A stretch of 64,000 nucleotides of DNA from Trebouxia sp. TZW2008 (Eukaryota; Chlorophyta; Trebouxiophyceae; Trebouxiales; Trebouxiaceae), in NCBI GenBank assembly GCA_002118135.1, contig BDIU01000048.1, forward strand, positions 1 through 64,000. Direction: 5' to 3'. This document shows, one piece after another, positions 10,814 through 21,372 of this stretch (its first letter is position 1; the number at the start of each line of letters is the position of its first letter). A program made the position numbers and the translations under genes. Below the pieces are notes generated by a model. That model had not been told where the DNA came from. It searched no databases and worked only from the letters and a program-made list of their open reading frames with translations.

Positions 10814-13800
10814 ATGGCGCAATTAGAGCAGGTTCAAGCCCTTGAAGGCCACACTGATCGCGTTTGGAACGTCGCGTGGTCACCCAAAGGTACTTGCGCG
10901 TATGTGCACGGTGACATCGCCACTTGTAAGCGAACAATCCACCAGCGTGACTGCTGGTGTCTGCAGGCGATAGCATTGCGAGCTGCAGCGGTGATAAAAC
11001 AGTGCGGATCTGGCGACGATCTGGCGCCACTGACACCTGGATATGTACAGCTATACTTGAGGAGACTCACCACCGTAGCATCAGGTGCAGCAGCTGGTCA
11101 CCAGATGGCAGATACCTGGCAACTGCAAGCTTTGATGCCACAACAGCCATCTGGGAAGTGCAGGTGAGAGCCAGTCCATGTGCTGCTTGCTGTTGCCTGC
11201 ATGCATGCATGAGTTATTAGTCTGCCTGAGTGCATACAGCAAAGATAGGCCGCATGTCGGCTGATACTTGTAAACTGTTGGCAAGGAGCTTCACTGCATC
11301 TGCGTTGCAGGGAGGATCGTGGGAACAGGTGGCATTGCTTGAAGGGCATGAGAGCGAAGTAAAAGGAGTCGCGTGGAGCTCTTCAGGTACACAAACTCAG
11401 CAGTGCATCTTCAGCTCAACAGTCGGCAGCAATAGGTATGGATGCTGCAGTGAGACAGCAGCAGCAGCAGATGACCTGGCCAGTGCAGCATTCAGACTAT
11501 CTGCAACTCTGTAACATACCTGTAACATCTTATAGTGCTGCACCGCCTTCTGTAATCATTCAGTCAGCTGCAGAGCACAACTGCGGACAGCCTGCGGCCT
11601 GTGCACTGCTGGTTCAGCATCAGCGTTCTACCCTGTAGAATGCATTTTGAGCTTCATCACTGTGTTACATACAGTCCTGACTCATGCGGATAGACACAGC
11701 ACATTCATGACGGCCAGACAGCCATGATAGACTTTCATGTAGTTGTTGTAAGATGTTAGTCAGTAATCGTCTGAGACATCAATCGTGAATTGTCCTTGAT
11801 CCCACCACATGGCATCAGTTCAAGGGTCATCTTCTGGAATGTGTTCAATCTGCTGCAGGCTGCTTGTTGGCAACTTGCAGCCGTGACAAAAGCGTGTGGA
11901 TCTGGGAGAGCCTTCCAGGCAATGAGTACGAATGCGTAGACGTCAAACAAGGCCACACGCAGGTCTTTCACTCGCTCTGACCTCTGTATGTAGCTCCCTT
12001 GGCCGTGCGTGGTCACGTTGTTGTCAGCAGCTGCCAGAACATGCAGCCAATTGTGCAATCAGTAGCGGTGTAGACGTCAAGCAAGGCTGCACGCAGATTC
12101 ATTACTGCCGCCATCCTCTGTATATTGTCTCTGCGCGTGCACAAATTGGTCACAAAGATCATCAGCTGCAGCAAATGGTGCAAAAAATATCAATGTATAG
12201 ATGTCGAAACCGGCCACATGTAGGTCTGCTGCTGCCTCCTTGCTGTGTCTGTGCTTGCTGATCTTGCTTACAAGCATGAACATGTTCAATACAAATGTTT
12301 AGATTAGCGCAGGACCAAACTGGTCGGACACAGTTGATTGCTCCAAGACGTACCTTGCTGTGCCTGCTGAGCCTGCTGAGCCTGTCTAGCATTCTTTTGA
12401 ATGCATGAAGTGAATGACTAAAGATGGCAAGTAACACCACACTCAGGTGTGTGGTTGTCTGTGTACTGTGTGAGTAGCCATTGGTCTTGCATACAGTGCT
12501 TGAACAAAAATAGCGGGCACAAACTGCGGCAAGGTGTGGAGCTTGGCACGGCGCTGCATGTTCGGACTGTAGATCAATACAACATTGCAGCAGCCTGTCC
12601 ACTGTGTGTATGCGCCCTGGCACACTGTCATTGACCCAAATATGAAAACAGCGCGTTGGAGACATTGAGTCAAGTCTTGCAAGATTAGTTATTGGCAAGT
12701 TCAGCTTCACAGATTGTTGAAGACTCACTACACTCCTGCAGCAGAGCACTTTCAGCCATCGAATCATACCTTTGCACAGCATCTTCACTGTCCCTCCATG
12801 AAAGACAAACCCTTTTTGGCGTGTAGAGAAGTATCAGAAGAAGAGGAAGAAGAAAGATGAAGAAAAAAAAGAAGCAGAAGAAATATCAGGTCTAACTATG
12901 ATGCTACATTGCAGGATGTCAAAATGGTAGCCTGGCATCCTCAAGGCGAAGTTCTAGTGAGTTGCAGCTATGATGACTCCATCAAGCTATGGGTTGAAAG
13001 TGATGGGCAATGGGAATGTGCCCAAACCCTAGCAGGGCCAGGCTTGGGCCATAGCTCCACTGTATGGGGCATTGCGTTTGACCCTGAGGGCAAGCGCATG
13101 GTGTCCTGCAGCGACGATCAGACATTGCGAGTATGGGCCTGCTCCTTTGGCAACCCTGGTGATTGCTTTGGCCCTTGCATACAAACCCTAGTTTTGCCAT
13201 AGCTGCATACAACCTGAAAACAGCTCTACAGACATGCTAGAAGCAAAGGAGAAATTCTGCACCATCAGGCGTCACGGGAGATTTTGTAGTAAAAGCTGCC
13301 CTAGGTTGCTATCAGATTTGCTGCCTGTCATATTGCAGCATTTGAGCATTGCAAGAAGCAGAAGTGCAGCATACAAGTCTTGAAACAGCCACAGCATGCA
13401 TGAATAGATTTTGCCTCTTTTATGACTGTGTCTTGGTGCTACAAATTCAGCAAGCCCAAATATCAGTGGTCTGATTGGCTTGCGTATGAAACGATGTCAC
13501 CAATGCCTACATGTTGTTTTGGCAGATGTTGATTGAGAAGAACACTCTTCACAACCTGTGATGTGGCATCTTGTTTTCTGCAGGCCAGGCTAGATGCAAG
13601 CTGATGACAACCCTATCAGGGCATCATGATCGCACCATATTTTCTGTGGACTGGTCCAAAGATGGTGTCATAGCCACAGGTATTGTCAGATTGGGCTTTT
13701 GTCCTTTCACGTCCACAACACTATTGGCGGACTGAAGCTGTTGGCTTGTCTTGTGAGGAAGTCAAGACACAGCCTAGCTCCATCAGGCTGACAATCACTG

Positions 13801-14475
13801 CAAATTCAACTGTCATGCATGAATCTACAGACACGCCAGGGCTCTTTGCATCAGCAAGCAAGCACTGCTCTCTTGCAGCTGTTGGGGCTTTCATGACCTG
13901 CATCTGAGTTCTCAGAAAAGGAAGGAACATCAACGCTTAGCGCAAGCACGAAGGGAACGTTGTACAGTAACAACTCTTTACAAGGACACTCGATGCCGGG
14001 ACAATCCCGATGAAAGGACAATGGCATTGGCAGCCAATCACTGCATTCTGACTGCAGTGGTCTCTCTGAGTAAAATAACTTTTACGTAAGGGCAAATCTC
14101 TGGGTAACCAAAGCAGTCATTACAAGGACAGTGTACTGTATACTGCAGACAAGCTTCAGCATTTCATATTAAGTAAAGGCTTTGGCTGACGTTGAGGTTG
14201 ATCTGTAATGTGTGTGCTGCTTGACAGGCTGTGGGGATGATGCAATCAGACTGTTTGAAGCAAGTCCCATGCAGAATGGACATTCACATCCATCAGAAGA
14301 CAGCCAGCCACCAGCAGCATTTCAGCTGGCCGTCACAAAGCGTGCTGCTCACAGCGCAGATGTCAACTGTGTGCGGTGGTCACCCCATGATCCCTGCTTA
14401 CTCGCATCTGCTGGAGATGACAACACAGTGAAGCTTTGGCGGTATAGACCAGATCCAGACAGCATGGCAGCTTGA
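10814..14475 (+). CDS. CIAO1: CIAO1, WD40 protein of cytosolic iron-sulfur assembly
   Basis: Seven exons, 10814-10889, 10967-11163, 11311-11386, 11859-11962, 12915-13158, 13584-13679 and 14228-14475, join in phase to give 346 residues, close to the usual length of about 340. The chain forms seven WD40 blades, starting with [15 protein letters not shown], then [62 protein letters not shown], and ending with [12 protein letters not shown]. The [10 protein letters not shown] blade followed by GNEYECV is characteristic of CIAO1/Cia1. The protein belongs to the CIA targeting complex, which hands Fe-S clusters to cytosolic and nuclear apoproteins. Long introns 4 and 6 carry a SINE-like repeat and a MITE. 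The start is the first ATG (ACAATGG context). Confidence 0.93.
12064..12250 (+). repeat. CIAO1: Donor-side echoes of CIAO1 exon 4
   Basis: The real exon end (GTAGACGTCAAACAAGG, 11937-11953) recurs near 12067 as GTAGACGTCAAGCAAGG, and again more decayed near 12197 (ATAGATGTCGAAACCGG). Both lie downstream in the same intron and keep parts of the following intron sequence. Confidence 0.75.
12305..12417 (+). mobile_element. SINE-like dispersed repeat, copy 2
   Basis: Plus-strand copy in CIAO1 intron 4. It has the upstream block ACCAAACTGGTCGGACACAG, then GATTGCTCC, the core TGCCTGCTGAGCCTG (partly doubled) and a tail with TTTTGAATGCATGAAGTGAATG. Confidence 0.75.
13965..14138. mobile_element. pogo/Tigger-like MITE, copy 1
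   Basis: A 174-base element in CIAO1 intron 6 starts TA-CAGTA and ends TACTG-TA, fitting a TA target site. Its inner part shares a GGACAATG / GGCAGCCAATCAC / GCATTCTGACTGCAGTG order with the copies near 27163 and 39392. Terminal inverted repeats are only roughly preserved. Confidence 0.55.
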
Positions 14476-14499
14476 GGTCAGTAGCAGCTGCATTGATGT

Positions 14500-14590
14500 A
14501 TTTTTATTTCATTCAAAACGCATGCTAGACAGGCTCAGCAGGCCCAGCTAGGTACGTACTGGAGCAATCATTTGTTTCCAACCAGTTTAG
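14500..14590 (-). mobile_element. SINE-like dispersed repeat, copy 3
   Basis: Minus-strand copy just downstream of the CIAO1 stop. It has an AAACTGGTTGGAAACA block, GATTGCTCCAGTACGTACC, GGGCCTGCTGAGCCTGTCTA and a TTTTGAATGAAATAAAAA tail. It is among the best preserved copies and may overlap the CIAO1 3' UTR. Confidence 0.75.
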
Positions 14591-16877
14591 TTCTGTGCAG
14601 CTACAAGTATGAGTAACTCAGAGCTCAGCATGTTGTTTGTGTTACTTGTGAAAGCATGCATGCAAAGCGTGCTGAACGAGAATGCCGATGCAGCTTACTG
14701 TTTGGCGTTTGTGTTTGTGCTCTGTGATGAGTTCATGGCATCATGCAGGGAGTAACATAGCATGCGTTGGCAAGGCGCCTGCTCAGGAGTATCTGTCACA
14801 GCAAGAAGGCTGTGGCCTCGACATTGATGGCATCAAAGGGCATCAAGTTATGCTGGGAGCATGAGCAGAATTCTTTGTACGAGGCAAGGCAGCGCCATCA
14901 GCCAGCAATGTCAGTGGGGGCAAACCATAGGCTGTCTCCTGTGTCGAGCAGCAGCCACATTCACATTTGATCTACAATTCAAGCTTTTTGCTTGAGTGTG
15001 AAGACCACAGTCAATCACTGTGCACTTTGGCACATACGTCTGTCTTGAGCTTTGACACATACGTCTGTCTTGAGCTTCAGCAGAAGCTGTACTTTGAATC
15101 AAATTCAGGAAATGTCTGCTGCTTCCAGCCTATGCAAGGCACGATTGTGCATGGTGTGTTGTGTGTCAATGGAAGTATTCTAGTCACATTGACCATCGTT
15201 TATTTGCATGCTGTCACACATAGCATTGCTCTGCAGTGTCACGTCACAGGTGCTGTGTTATGTGAATTACACAGTCATGCATTACAGACAGCTAGCTGCT
15301 GATCACAGCATGCATACCGTGATATGACCCGAGCTTGTGCTGAAGCTTGCAAACATTCTGTGGGTCATCACGTTTTGCATCACAATCAACCTTGTGAGTC
15401 ACTGGTGACCAAATATCAATGGGTCCATACAGCAGGTCTACTGGTAGCATGTGTGAGGTCCTTGCCCGTGCATGCAACAGATTGGCACACTGTGCAGGTG
15501 GCAGTCACATACACATTAGGGAACTGCTGGCAGGTCTTGTCATTTTGCATGTTCTTGACCAGGTGCTTGATTGCCGCTTTTGCGACTGTTGATGTAGTGA
15601 TGATAGGCGCCTTGTTGGATTTGACAGCAGTAAGAGGCAGACCACTTCACACTCTGGTTCTGCAGCTTTGATTGCTATCCAGTATGAAGCACTGCTTGTC
15701 TCTGTGTGAACTTGTCTAACACTAGCACAAACCATTCAACTGCAGCAAGCAAACCCTGACAGGTGGTATGCATAAAGAGTATTGCCTTGGCCAATTTATT
15801 GAGTGCTGCAATGGAGCAGGCTGATGTGCAGCATATGTCTGTCTGTCTGCTCTGATACCAGATGCGTGTGCATGTGTTCTGCAGTACAAGTGATACCTAC
15901 AGAATGACACACCGTGTCAATACACAAAATGTGGTACAGGCACCGCCCATCTGCATGAGGCAACATCTCTTTGAGTGACAGACAGTATGATACATCTTCT
16001 ACAATCGCTTGCTGTAACAGCTTGCGGCCGCAAGGATGGCATTGTTGAAGCAGCTCACGCCATAGCAATTTTGACATGCTGATAGAAGTCAGACTAAATA
16101 GATGAAATCATCTTCATATATGAGCAAGGTCTGCTTGTAGTCTGTCACTGCCCAAGCCTGCTAGGTCAAGTATCAGAACATTAGCATGGCATGACACACA
16201 ACATGGCAGATGCATTGCATGGCCATTACGCCTGTCAGCAGCTTATAGCATCAACTGGCAGTCATCACACATAGGGCTCGAACATCCTCTGCTTGAAAGC
16301 ATTGCAAAAGACACTGAAGACCTTCACTTTACCTGAGTGTAAGGCGCCATGGGCACATATACCGCTTGTCAGAACATGGAATGCCGCGCTTCATCACCAG
16401 CATCTGTCAAAGCACAAATAAGCTTGTAACAGAAACTGCAAGACCAAAAGCACCAGTGGGAACACAAAGCAAGGAGAACTGCCATACTGAGAATGAGATC
16501 AGGCCTGCATTGCAAGTGTATTGGATGTCATCACATCAAATGCAAGTGTTGCAGTGTGAAAATCAAACAATGGAGGGCTGTTTGACTTGACAGATTTGCT
16601 ACAAACTTGTGCACCAAAATCCTTCTGTACTGTTGCTGAAGAGGCTCAAAATTAGAGCTTGAATCACAGTAACCGCAAAACCGAAGGCCTCTTGTTGCCT
16701 AGCTGGAGTGAAAACTGAGAATTGAGGTAGTCAGACTATGCCTTGCTTAAGGAGGGCGGGATGAGTAAGTCTCGACTGTTCATCCTGTATGCACCTCTTG
16801 CCGAGTTTGCAGCACATCAAGCACCTGTGACCTGCAGAGCATGCTGCGCGCGTTGCTAAAAGCAGGCCGATTGACTG

Positions 16878-17393
16878 ATGCCTGTTTGTGCGCGTTATTT
16901 CAATGTCGCCTTCGTCGCAGGTAGTCCCATGCGCAAACGATCGCCGAGTATCGTAGAGGTTGTCCAGATGCTCAAGTTGACCGAGAGAGCACAGTTTACA
17001 TGCTGTGCTCGCGCCCAGGCTCGCGCCGCTTCGTATCCTGAGGAGCGATGTATGCTTCTGTTGAGCCAATTTGCCAAAGCAGGACTCATATTGCCATGTC
17101 TTATAGCAGGCTTGTGTGGCAATGACAACCGCAACTCTGGCTTCAAGGATAGAACAATGTTTGCACAAACTCAATCGGCCCCACTCGCCAATGTTGCAGC
17201 CAAATTAGAGCAGCTATCAGCACAGCAGTATGCGCCAGCAAATACAAAGGGAGTTGCCACTGGATGTATAATCATCTCCTGGAAAGCACAAACAAACAAG
17301 AGCAACTCTCAAATGCAAAGATTTGTTGGTCGAAGGGGCTCCGGGGGCAAGGAAGCCAAGCAGCAATTGATGTTGTTAGCTTTGCTTTGCTAA
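16878..17393 (+). CDS. Possible coding frame in a CpG-rich patch, unrecognised
   Basis: An ATG-initiated frame of 171 codons covers the CpG-rich patch. It contains Arg-rich and Gln-rich stretches (for example SAPLANVAAKLEQLSAQQ) but matches no family I recognise. A minus-strand alternative of 65 codons starting near 17090 (MSPALANWLNRS) covers the same bases. The base composition suggests a gene start on one strand or the other; neither reading is secure. Confidence 0.2.
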   Translation: MPVCARYFNVAFVAGSPMRKRSPSIVEVVQMLKLTERAQFTCCARAQARAASYPEERCMLLLSQFAKAGLILPCLIAGLCGNDNRNSGFKDRTMFAQTQSAPLANVAAKLEQLSAQQYAPANTKGVATGCIIISWKAQTNKSNSQMQRFVGRRGSGGKEAKQQLMLLALLC

Positions 17394-18002
17394 GGTGCAT
17401 GCAAATCTGCTGCAACTTACACTACTTGCATTGGCAACTTTTAAAAACTGGAGTTGCAGTAGTACATGGTACACGCAATTGTACAGATGCAGCTGGTTTA
17501 CATTTGACTATTTGGTCCATGATTGATGGTCAATGCGCAGCCAGCGTTTTCTTGTTTATATAAAAGCGCAAGGTGCTGACTAGTCAGTGACCCGCACTGT
17601 GTGGCTTGTTGCTGCTATTGACAAATCAGACATGCATCATCGTTTTCGTTACGGGCTGCTGCTGCACATAGTAAGCCATATATGGTGCCAGCTTCAATGA
17701 TGTGGGCTTCCCAGTCAGGCTTGCACAGAGTGCTTCTTAGGCCACATGTGTGGTCCAGGCAATTAGTGGGAGATGCTGTAAAACGGGTCAGGCTGTGCCC
17801 TCTGATATCATCTCCTTTTGTCGGTGCATTTCTTGAACTTATCACAAAGCACCAACCACCTTCTGCACATGGCTTGACGTGCTTTGCATCTGCCTAGCAG
17901 GCTCAAGACAGAAGTTTACCATTCAACTGCATTTTACCCTTAGCACTGCAAGTACTTTGCCTCTTGAGAAGCGAATGCAATCATGCGACCGCAAGCTTAG
18001 TC

Positions 18003-18022
18003 GCTGCTGCTGCTGCTGCTGC
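18003..18022. repeat. (CTG)n trinucleotide run
   Basis: Six to seven CTG units lie in the intergenic region downstream of the plastid-targeted protein gene. Confidence 0.85.
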
Positions 18023-18250
18023 TTTGATTTCAAAACATGGCAGCAGCGCTGTAGTGTGCTGTTAAGTTTAAAGCGTCACGCATGTTACGCTTTGAACTGT
18101 AGTTGTAGCGCTGGCCCTCAGACCATGCGTGATCCTAAGGATCTTGGCAGAGCATTGCATCAGCAAACAAAATGCATAACCCCATGCAAAGGCCGACATG
18201 GCCTCAATCTCTGGGCAAAATTTAGGCCATGTGCCACAGCCTCTCCAGCA

Positions 18251-21095
18251 TCACCTCGTAATACCCTTGCCCTTCACTCTCAATGGCGAAGAGTACTGCT
18301 GTGCGGTCATTCGCTGCACAGTTCGCTCAGCATAGGCTGAGCCAAACTGCAAATTGACACCATTTATTGTTTGGCTGTCAACCAGCTTGTCATTTTCAAA
18401 AGCGTCAACAGTAGCTGTCCCACTCAAGGTTTGAATTCCCCTGTCTTGGAAGCCTTGAGCTGTTGGCAAGCTCAAGATGTCAAAGGTGCGATGAGGGGCA
18501 GTTGCTGTTATCACAAGCTTTGATTTGTCCTGCTGAGCTGTGAACTTCACCTTGCCATACTCAGCCTCCACCTGCTCAGAACAGATTTGTTCAGACAAGT
18601 TCACACTGATGCAGCAAGTGTTGACTTCACTGTTGCTCAATCTGCAATCCTGAATCGCATTACCTCAAGTAGCAGCATGAGATCAGTGCCATCTGATGCC
18701 TATGTCGCACCAACATGCATCAGCCTGATTGATGAAAAACGCATTGATCAGGACAGGTGTGTCTCTGGATCAAGTGGGCTGGTCTTGGACTGACGTACAC
18801 CAGCTACACAGCATTGACTTTGCTGCGAGTGAGCTGTCCGCTTATTTGCAAAGCGCGAATGCTGCATCCATGCAGCCGTGCAGGTATCACTACGCCATGC
18901 ACCAACTGCTTGCAACTTGCATCCATCAGTGTCATAGTGACTTTGAATGCATGTCATGCTGTACCTCTGAAAGCATTAGGCTCTGATCCTCTGAGCTTGT
19001 GAAATACCAATGCAGCTTGGGTGAATGGAAGCCAATGGCAAAAGCTTCACCAGCAACTGTAATGTCCAGCATGGTCTGCATGGCATGCCGTGTATGTATG
19101 AGTAGTACTCTGTCAGCAATGTCAAATGTGCTGGAGTGACACCAAAGGTAAATGATTTTGCCATGTGCGTGCCAATCGTGAGTCAGTAGTGTGAAATGTG
19201 GTGCAAGCCAGTTGTCAGTGCTGTCACTTAAACAATGACAAACACTTCGCCGGCAACTGTAATGTCCAGCATGGTCTGCATGACATGCAATGTGAGTGTG
19301 AATGTCATTCTGTCAGGAACGTGCTGGATGACATCAAAGGCAAAGGCATTGCCATGTGCATGCTTATTGTGAGTCAGTAGTGTCAAATGGCGCAGGCCAG
19401 TTGTCACTGCTGTCACTTAGACAATGACAAATACTTCAGCAGCAAATGTGATGTTCAGCATGGTCTGCGTGACAAACAATGTGTGTATGAGCAATGTTCT
19501 GTCAGCAATTTCAGTTGTGCTGGATTGACAGCAAAGGCAAATGACACGCCATGTGTCTGGTATTCATGAGCGATACTCTGGCAGCAATGTCAAAGGTAGC
19601 ACAAGCCCTTTGTCACTGCTGTCACTTGCACAACGGCAAATGCTTCACCAACTTCTATTGTGTCCAGCATGGTCTGCATGGCATATGCTAATCATGAGAA
19701 ATACTCTGCCCATGATGTCAAAACTGATACAAGCCATTTGCCACTGCTGTCACTTAGACATGGCAAACACTTCGCCATCAACTGTGATGTTCAGCATGGC
19801 CCAGTGGTCTGCATTGCATGCCGTATGTATGCCATCTGTAGGTCGACGCCTCTATCAGCAATGTCAAATGTGCTGGGTTGACAGCAAAGCAAATAGCATG
19901 CCATGTGTATGCTAATGCGAGAGATCCTTTGTCAGCAATGTTGAGTGTGGCACAAGCCGTTTGCTACTGCTGCCAATCAGACAATGGCAAACGGCTTGCC
20001 ATGTGTATGCAAGTGACAAAGCCATGTTCTGTCAGGAATGGCAAATGGCTTATAGGCTGCATCTGTATGCACACCTTGGTCGCTGCTGTTATTGTCGGTG
20101 ACACAGCATAATTCAGTGCTGCCTGAGGTGGCAAGACACCTGTAATCACCTGACAATGCATCTGCGCGTACAGCTAGTAACGCTAGAGTAGACTGATAAA
20201 ATTGTGTCCAAAGTATAGACTATACCTCAACATTGTTGTTTGACCCAAAAGCATAGCCAAGGCAAGTCAGCCATTGTGGCGCCAATGTGTTGCCTGACAT
20301 CCGCTGAACATGAGCAAATGCCTCTCCACACTCATGATCTCCTGCAGGATGGTCAAATGAATACAAGACTGGCAGCCTGCAGGAGAGAAAGCTCAGTTTG
20401 CATTTCACCCAGGGGAAACAAGACAAGAAAGGCAAGAAAAGACTACGGCTGTTGGAGAGCCAAGCCAACTGATGCACTAGCTTGTGAGCAAATTGTCGCA
20501 CATCATGATGAATCTGATGCATTAACAAATTCAGTGCTCACTTGATTGTTTGAATGCTCAACTTTGACACACCCTTGTGAGGCAGCTGAGTTATCTGGCT
20601 CACTTGTTGACCACCAGTTAGGATGTTGGCATTGTTGAGAGACAAGTTCGCCCCGTAAATATGAGCAGTAACATTGAAATAGGTCTCTGAACACTTGACG
20701 AACAGAGACTCGTCTTCTGATGCTATATCGACGGAAAAAGTCTGATCTGCTGTATGTGAGGAGCTTGCAAGCTGTTTCGGAAAGTGCTTGAACGAGTTTG
20801 GTCTGCCAGCTGCATCGTCGCTGCGCGAGAGAGTGACAATTGTGGACGGACCAAGAAACCATCTGCCAGCAAAGTGTCCAAAGTCAATGGCATAGCTGCG
20901 GCGATTTGTCAGGTCGTAGATTCGAATGCGCCAAGCTTCGTGATCAGGACCTTGCGTGGATGACTGATCAGGAGTTGACCATATGCTGCGTGTGATCGCT
21001 CTTGCCCGTCGCCGGCATCGCACGGCTGCTTGCACGGGCAGAGCAGATGCCCGCAAACTGCACAACATGCTTCGATGAGAAATTTCGTGTAACAT
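18251..21095 (-). CDS. Predicted plastid-targeted protein of unknown function
   Basis: Five minus-strand exons, 20542-21095, 20226-20376, 20075-20149, 18965-19075 and 18251-18571, join in phase to give 403 residues. The first 45 residues (MLHEISHRSMLCSLRASALP then an Arg- and Ser-rich stretch) look like a chloroplast transit peptide. The mature part alternates short hydrophobic strands, for example RRSYAIDFGHFAGRWFLGP near residue 70, SETYFNVTAHIYG, MLDITVAGEAFAIGFHSP and a C-terminal block FDILSLPTAQGFQDRGIQ. This suggests a beta-rich fold. I do not recognise the family; the C-terminus faintly recalls the end of tocopherol-cyclase-like proteins, but the cyclase N-terminal motif is absent. 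The 5' end faces the TMEM45-like gene across a 278-base interval. Confidence 0.65.
19076..19960 (-). repeat. Tandem acceptor-side echoes of the plastid-protein exon 4
   Basis: About five diverged copies repeat the intron end, acceptor and first codons of the exon that begins at 19075 (ACCATGCTGGACATT, TMLDITVAGE). Copies begin near 19275, 19466, 19679 and 19800, with a further partial one, at a spacing of about 130-210 bases. The nearest copy still reads TMLDITVAGEVFVIV before a stop. All lie upstream of the true exon in transcript order. Confidence 0.8.
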
Positions 21096-21372
21096 GAGGT
21101 CTTTGACAGGCTGGTTTCGGAGCTGGTCTCGGAGCTGCGGAAACTGAGTAATGGATGACGGAGGCGGTCAGACTGCAATAAAGTATGAGCCAAATGGAGA
21201 AATAGGCTATCAATCCTCCGAATTAGTAGCACGTGGGCCTCTTGGATTGCCAGACGCTGCCGTAATTTCTCAAAACCACGAAAGTGTCTGAACATGGCTT
21301 GCGCATCTGCTGACTAGAGAGTATAAGCGCAGAGCGCTTCGACATAGACGCGCCCAGGAGGGCGTACTAGCT
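21096..21372. promoter_or_regulatory. Head-to-head intergenic region (plastid protein / TMEM45-like)
   Basis: Only 277 bases separate two divergent ATGs. The interval is CpG-rich and must contain both promoters and leaders. No specific element was recognised. Confidence 0.55.

Larger units (their letters stand above)
14591..18250. other. Region with no confidently assigned gene
   Basis: About 3.7 kb between CIAO1 (plus, ending 14475) and the unknown plastid-protein gene (minus, ending 18251). Short minus-strand frames with some protein-like character occur at about 15292-15477, 15515-15655 and 15910-16077, but I could not join them into a gene. A CpG-rich patch at about 16880-17170 resembles the gene starts elsewhere in the window and may mark a missed gene. 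A short direct repeat (TGACACATACGTCTGTCTTGAGCTT-like, two units) lies near 15030-15080. Confidence 0.4.

Noticed and set aside
20909..21295. Cys-rich minus-strand frame overlapping the plastid-protein start
   Set aside because: It is a different frame from the phase-consistent exon chain. The frame starting at 21095 continues through all downstream exons.
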